8,759 nucleotides of DNA from Thiotrichaceae bacterium. Lineage in GTDB: Bacteria > Pseudomonadota > Gammaproteobacteria > Thiotrichales > Thiotrichaceae. The stretch spans positions 1-8,759 of the forward strand of contig JALVDG010000325.1 of assembly GCA_027009095.1 (NCBI GenBank), in the 5' to 3' direction. How positions within the stretch are numbered: the stretch's first letter is position 1; the number at the start of each line of letters is the position of its first letter. Positions 5,405 through 8,759 of this stretch are shown one piece after another. Under the pieces are notes generated by a model. The model saw nothing but the letters and a program-made list of their open reading frames with translations, was not told the DNA's origin and did not search any database. A program made the position numbers and the translations under genes.

Positions 5405-6673
5405 ATGATGGATTATCGAACTAATAATACCCCACCTACACATTATATTGAGTTCAAAAAACACGCACAATTATGCTTGGTTTTGGCAGTAATAGTCTCT
5501 CTTTTATCATTATCAGGCTGTGGGGGAGGAGCAGGCGGTGGTATTCGAGCGAATGCAGATACTAGTTCGCCACAGGCAAAGGAGTCTGAAGGCTCTTCGA
5601 CAGACGAGTCTGAAGTTGCTAAAAAAAGCACCGCAAAAGCAAGCGCAACACATACTCGCCCGAAAGCAGGTGTTATCAAAAAAAGACCTATTCCACGTCG
5701 TCCCCCATCAAACTTAATTATCGAACGCGCATTAGCTGCTAACCTAAACTCTCGTAATAAAGCAGAAATTGCACGTTTCCTAAAACAGGGTGCTAGTGCT
5801 AATACAATAGGGAGCAATGGTGAGCCTGTTTTATACACTGCTATTCGAGTTGGTTTAAATGATGTTGCCGACCAATTAGTTTTATATGGTGCGAAAGTTA
5901 ATACAAAGGCGAAGAATGGCAAAGCTCCACTGCATTTAGCCATAGAAAAAAATCAGGCAGGACTTATTAAGCTGTTGCTAGAAAATGGCGCAGATGCTAA
6001 TGCTTCTTCACCAGTAGGAACGCCTTTAATAATGTCTATTCAAAAAGGCAATAATAATTTATCCCGTCTACTTTTAAGCTATTCAGCCGATGCTAATAGA
6101 GCAGGTAGCAAAGGAACCCCTTTGCAAATGGCTATTAAAGCAGGCAATTTAGGCTTGGCAAAGTCCTTGCTTCAATATGGTGCAAATGTAAATGTAGGTG
6201 GAAGAACAGGAACCCCCATACAAATTGCGATTAGGACAGGTAATGCAAAATTAGCTGATTTACTTATGAAAAATCATGCTGATGTCTCAGTGAGAGATGG
6301 TGCGGGAGAAACCCTCTTACATAAGGCGGCAGCGAAAGGATTAGCGACAATAGTAGGGATATTGGCGCGCAATGGTGCGGATGTAAATGCACGAGATAAA
6401 GCGCAGGAAACCCCACTACATGAGGCAGCTGCACGAGGACAACTGCCAACGGTTAAAGTTTTATTGGAAAATGGGGCTGACTTAAAGGCTAAATCAAAGA
6501 AAAATTGGACAGCACTACATGAAGCTGCACGCTTTGGTCATCCCGATGTTGTTAGCTTCTTAATATCTAAAGGTGCAAATCCTCGTGCTGAAACAAGTGA
6601 AGGTCAAACACCTAAAAGTTTAGCGAATCATCTAAAACATAATGGTGTTGTAGAGCTGCTAAGTCGTTATTAA
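5405..6673 (+). CDS. Ankyrin-repeat lipoprotein
   Basis: A 422-residue protein. Residues 1-38 form a lipoprotein signal with a long N-region (two Lys and a His just before the core), a hydrophobic core at about 22-36 and the lipobox LSGC with acylated C39. Gly, not Asp, follows the Cys, so outer-membrane sorting is expected. Residues 40-105 are a Gly-rich then Ser/Lys/Pro-rich linker. From about 108 to the end run nine or ten ankyrin repeats. The last full ones (about 300-395) have the canonical 33-residue form with TPLHEAA and GADVNARD; the central three (about 205-300) step by 32 residues and read TPLxxxI or TPIxxAI without the His. The fold implies protein-protein binding in the periplasm or at the envelope; the partner is unknown. 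The ribosome binding site is weak, and ATG at 5408 is an equally possible start. Repeats 171-202 and 331-360 are most consensus-like. I do not recognise a specific family name. Confidence 0.85.
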   Translation: MMDYRTNNTPPTHYIEFKKHAQLCLVLAVIVSLLSLSGCGGGAGGGIRANADTSSPQAKESEGSSTDESEVAKKSTAKASATHTRPKAGVIKKRPIPRRPPSNLIIERALAANLNSRNKAEIARFLKQGASANTIGSNGEPVLYTAIRVGLNDVADQLVLYGAKVNTKAKNGKAPLHLAIEKNQAGLIKLLLENGADANASSPVGTPLIMSIQKGNNNLSRLLLSYSADANRAGSKGTPLQMAIKAGNLGLAKSLLQYGANVNVGGRTGTPIQIAIRTGNAKLADLLMKNHADVSVRDGAGETLLHKAAAKGLATIVGILARNGADVNARDKAQETPLHEAAARGQLPTVKVLLENGADLKAKSKKNWTALHEAARFGHPDVVSFLISKGANPRAETSEGQTPKSLANHLKHNGVVELLSRY

Positions 6674-6680
6674 AAGTAAT

Positions 6681-6791
6681 TGTCGGGTACTGTGTGATTA
6701 TGGACATATCCAGAAAGAGATCCTGCTTATACAGGGTAAGGGAAGTTCTTCACTAAACGTCCGCAGGAGACACAAGCTAAGTGCCCGCGCA
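6681..6791 (+). ncRNA. Candidate structured RNA or regulatory element upstream of polA
   Basis: Several complementary segments nest within about 110 bases. CGGGTACT (6684-6691) pairs with AGTGCCCG (6780-6787), eight pairs including one G-U, extendable to eleven with one bulged base. GTGT (6692-6695) pairs with ACAC (6770-6773). TCCTGC (6721-6726) pairs perfectly with GCAGGA (6763-6768). A local hairpin TGGA-CATA-TCCA lies at 6701-6712. CCTG at 6722-6725 can instead pair with CAGG at 6732-6735, giving two exclusive folds. It begins only eight bases after the ankyrin stop codon. I do not recognise a known riboswitch or sRNA family; it may instead be a decayed repeat element or the 3' end of the ankyrin mRNA. 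Confidence 0.3.
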
Positions 6792-6810
6792 AAATTAATC
6801 TAACCATTTA

Positions 6811-6869
6811 CCCCCCCTCCTGTTTTTTGATCTTTTTTGTTTGACTACTTAAAACTTGGAGGTTTGGGG
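6811..6869. other. C7/T-rich tract with a complementary G-rich arm
   Basis: A run of seven C followed by TCC (6811-6820) leads into T6 and another T6. Downstream, GGAGG (6858-6862) and GGGG (6866-6869) are complementary to CCTCC (6816-6820) and CCCC (6812-6815), with TTT bulged; TTTT and AAAA segments can extend the inner stem. The loop is long, so this is not a standard intrinsic terminator, though T-rich runs could aid termination after the ankyrin gene. It may alternatively be part of the polA leader. Confidence 0.3.
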
Positions 6870-6991
6870 CTTGAAAATTATTTACCTAAAAAGCTAGTAA
6901 TTATTGGTTTTTCTGAGTAGTTGCAAAAGCTATAAATAAAAATTAGCATTCTGAAGTATTTTAACTATTCATCACTTTTTTGCACATCTTC

Positions 6992-6997
6992 TATACT
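6992..6997 (+). promoter_or_regulatory. Possible -10 element of the polA promoter
   Basis: TATACT (5/6 match to TATAAT) would start transcription near 7004, leaving a leader of about 28 nt. No good -35 lies 16-18 bp upstream, so activator help or a different promoter is possible. A weaker alternative pair is TTGCAA (6922-6927) with TAGCAT (6945-6950), 17 bp apart. Confidence 0.3.
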
Positions 6998-7031
6998 CTT
7001 TAGCTCAATTTCCCAATACAGCCTAATTCCC

Positions 7032-8759
7032 ATGACTGATAAACATAACGATAAGCCTCTTATTTTAGTAGATGGTTCTTCTTACTTATTCCGTGCTTTT
7101 TACGGTATTAAAGCCCCTCTTAGCGCACCTGATGGCATGCGTACTAATGCAATTCATGGGGTTTTAAGTATGTTAGATAGCTTGCGTAATACCTATGATC
7201 CTGAGCATATGTCGGTGGTCTTTGATGCCAAGGGTAAAACCTTTCGTCATGACTTATATCCTGATTACAAAGCCAATCGCCCGCCTATGCCTGATGAGTT
7301 ACGTGACCAGATAGAGCCGTTACTTGAGATTATCCGTGCAATGGGTTATCCCCTCATGATCGTGCCTGATGTTGAAGCAGATGATGTGATTGGTACATTG
7401 GCAAGTCGTTATAATGGCAAGGTGATTATTTCTACTGGCGACAAAGATATGGCACAGCTCGTTACGGAGGATGTGCATTTAATCAACACTATGTCGAATA
7501 GTTATTATGATATTCAGGGAGTTATCGATAAATATGGTGTACCACCTGAGCGCATCCGAGATTATTTGGCATTAATAGGAGACACCTCAGATAATATTCC
7601 AGGTGTACCGAAAGTTGGTCCCAAGACTGCGGTTAAGTGGTTAACAGAATATGGCTCACTACAAAACGTGATGGATAATGCGGATAAATTTAAGGGCAAA
7701 GTTGGCGAATATCTTCGCGAGTCTTTAGATTTTTTACCGCTTTCTTATGAGCTAGTCACCATTGTCTGTGATTTAGATTTAGAGTGTTCACCTGAATCCT
7801 TAAGTTTTAGTAAAGTAAATACCCAGCGACTTGCAGAGCTATATCAACGATATGGTTTTCGCACTCGCTTACAAAAATTACAAGCTACTGCTGAAGAAGA
7901 AATTATCGTCGTTAGTGAGTTAGCCGAAGTACCTACACCGCAAGAAATCACTGAGACTGACTATCAAACGATTCTAAGTGATGAGCAGCTTGATACATGG
8001 ATGGCTGATTTAAAAACAGCAAAATTAATGGCGTTTGATACGGAAACCACGAGCTTAAACTATATGGATGCCGAAGTGGTCGGAGTCTCCTTCTCTATAA
8101 AGCCTGGTGTCGCTGCTTATTTACCACTCGCCCATGACTATGTTGGCGCACCTGAGCAGTTAAATCGTCAAGCCACATTAGTAAAACTCAAGCCTCTGTT
8201 GGAAGACCCAACCGTATTGAAAGTGGGGCAAAATCTTAAATATGATCGCAGTGTGTTACTCAATCATGGTATTGAGTTAAAAGGCATTGTGCATGACACC
8301 ATGTTGGAATCGTATGTACTGGATTCCACTGCTAATCGTCATGATATGAATACCTTATGCGAGAAGTACCTCGATCATAAAACCATTCATTTTGAAGATA
8401 TTGCAGGTAAGGGGAAAAAACAGCTGACTTTTAATCAAATTGAGATTGAAGAAGCCTCTCCTTATGCGGCAGAAGATGCCGATATGACACTGCGTTTGCA
8501 TTACTATTTTTCACCACAGTTTAACACCCTGCCTAAACAGTTAAAACTCTATCGCCAAATAGAAATACCGCTATTATCCGTTTTATCAGAAATAGAACGC
8601 AATGGCGTATTAGTCGATGCTGACATGTTAGCCGTACAAAGCAGTGAAATTACCGCGCGTATGAAGCAGCTAGAAGCCACCATTTTTGAGCAGGCAGGTG
8701 AAGAATTTAATCTTGGCTCACCCAAGCAAATCCAAGAGATATTTTTTGCTGAAGATAAG
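7032..8759 (+). CDS. polA: DNA polymerase I, N-terminal 576 residues (cut by the window edge)
   Basis: DNA polymerase I removes RNA primers and fills gaps in Okazaki fragment maturation and excision repair. The frame runs open from ATG at 7032 to the last base. The 5'-3' nuclease domain (about 1-290) has its metal-binding acidic residues: D14, D65, E115, D117, D118, D137, D139, D184 and D187, the last two in GDTSDNIPG before the helix-hairpin-helix PGVPKVGPKT. The 3'-5' proofreading domain (about 315-500) is intact: D336 and E338 in FDTETTS, D405 in NLKYDR, Y478 and D482 in YAAEDADMT. Many bacterial PolA proteins have lost these residues, so proofreading is probably active here. The polymerase domain begins at about 520 (EIERNGVLVD, NLGSPKQ); its palm and fingers lie beyond the window. 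Start choice fits the family (PLILVDGSSYLFRAFYG), but no clear Shine-Dalgarno motif precedes it. It lies 358 bp after the ankyrin gene and probably has its own promoter. Confidence 0.96.
   Translation, partial: MTDKHNDKPLILVDGSSYLFRAFYGIKAPLSAPDGMRTNAIHGVLSMLDSLRNTYDPEHMSVVFDAKGKTFRHDLYPDYKANRPPMPDELRDQIEPLLEIIRAMGYPLMIVPDVEADDVIGTLASRYNGKVIISTGDKDMAQLVTEDVHLINTMSNSYYDIQGVIDKYGVPPERIRDYLALIGDTSDNIPGVPKVGPKTAVKWLTEYGSLQNVMDNADKFKGKVGEYLRESLDFLPLSYELVTIVCDLDLECSPESLSFSKVNTQRLAELYQRYGFRTRLQKLQATAEEEIIVVSELAEVPTPQEITETDYQTILSDEQLDTWMADLKTAKLMAFDTETTSLNYMDAEVVGVSFSIKPGVAAYLPLAHDYVGAPEQLNRQATLVKLKPLLEDPTVLKVGQNLKYDRSVLLNHGIELKGIVHDTMLESYVLDSTANRHDMNTLCEKYLDHKTIHFEDIAGKGKKQLTFNQIEIEEASPYAAEDADMTLRLHYYFSPQFNTLPKQLKLYRQIEIPLLSVLSEIERNGVLVDADMLAVQSSEITARMKQLEATIFEQAGEEFNLGSPKQIQEIFFAEDK

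Noticed and set aside
5443..6449. Antisense and shifted open frames across the ankyrin gene, including a 166-codon one on the minus strand, and one opposite the RDD gene (5026-5217).
   Set aside because: The plus-strand frames carry clear lipobox, ankyrin and RDD signatures; the others are composition by-products without supporting features.
6681..6791. A cobalamin riboswitch, suggested by GCAGGAGAC.
   Set aside because: The rest of the conserved core (B12 box order and junction motifs) is not present, and polA is not a B12-related gene.
6674..7031. Spot 42 (spf) RNA, because it neighbours polA in E. coli.
   Set aside because: Spot 42 lies downstream of polA there; this element is upstream and shares no recognisable sequence with it.
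1..8759. Mobile elements, tRNA or rRNA genes, CRISPR arrays, toxin-antitoxin or defence genes.
   Set aside because: No transposase, integrase, cloverleaf, repeat-spacer pattern or defence-type domain was found on either strand.

Overview
The window looks like chromosomal DNA from an AT-rich gammaproteobacterium. The case for this is the RNR type: the 963-residue NrdA has two N-terminal ATP-cones and ends CEACQ, and NrdB ends in the ETRVxEYQTGGALSWD tail. Both are the layout I know from Pseudomonas aeruginosa-type class Ia enzymes. PolA is also close in motif order to the E. coli enzyme, with an intact proofreading domain. I cannot name the genus from sequence alone. No transposase, integrase, tRNA, rRNA, CRISPR array or phage gene was seen.

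Layout: (1) 22-4288, minus strand, nrdA then nrdB, the two subunits of aerobic class Ia ribonucleotide reductase, separated by an 88-bp gap. (2) 4289-4724, a very AT-rich divergent intergenic region. It holds a sigma70-like nrdA promoter overlapped by two NrdR-box-like 16-mers, and five DnaA boxes (three perfect TTATCCACA, two 8/9 matches) plus one weak box. (3) 4725-5219, plus strand, a small RDD-family membrane protein. (4) 5405-6673, plus strand, a predicted lipoprotein with nine or ten ankyrin repeats, preceded by a good sigma70-like promoter. (5) 6674-7031, a 358-bp gap with a potentially structured element (6681-6791) and a C7/T-rich tract that can fold with a downstream G-rich segment. 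(6) 7032 to the window end, plus strand, polA, cut off by the edge after 576 codons.

Functional reading: nrdAB makes dNTPs and PolA uses them for repair and Okazaki fragment processing. The nrd control region combines NrdR-like operators (dATP/ATP-sensing repressor) with a DnaA-box cluster (replication initiator), so nrdAB expression is probably tied to both nucleotide pool and cell cycle. A fourth perfect DnaA box lies inside nrdB. The RDD protein and the ankyrin lipoprotein have no evident link to DNA metabolism. The parts least explained by known families are the size and layout of the DnaA-box cluster and the structured element upstream of polA.
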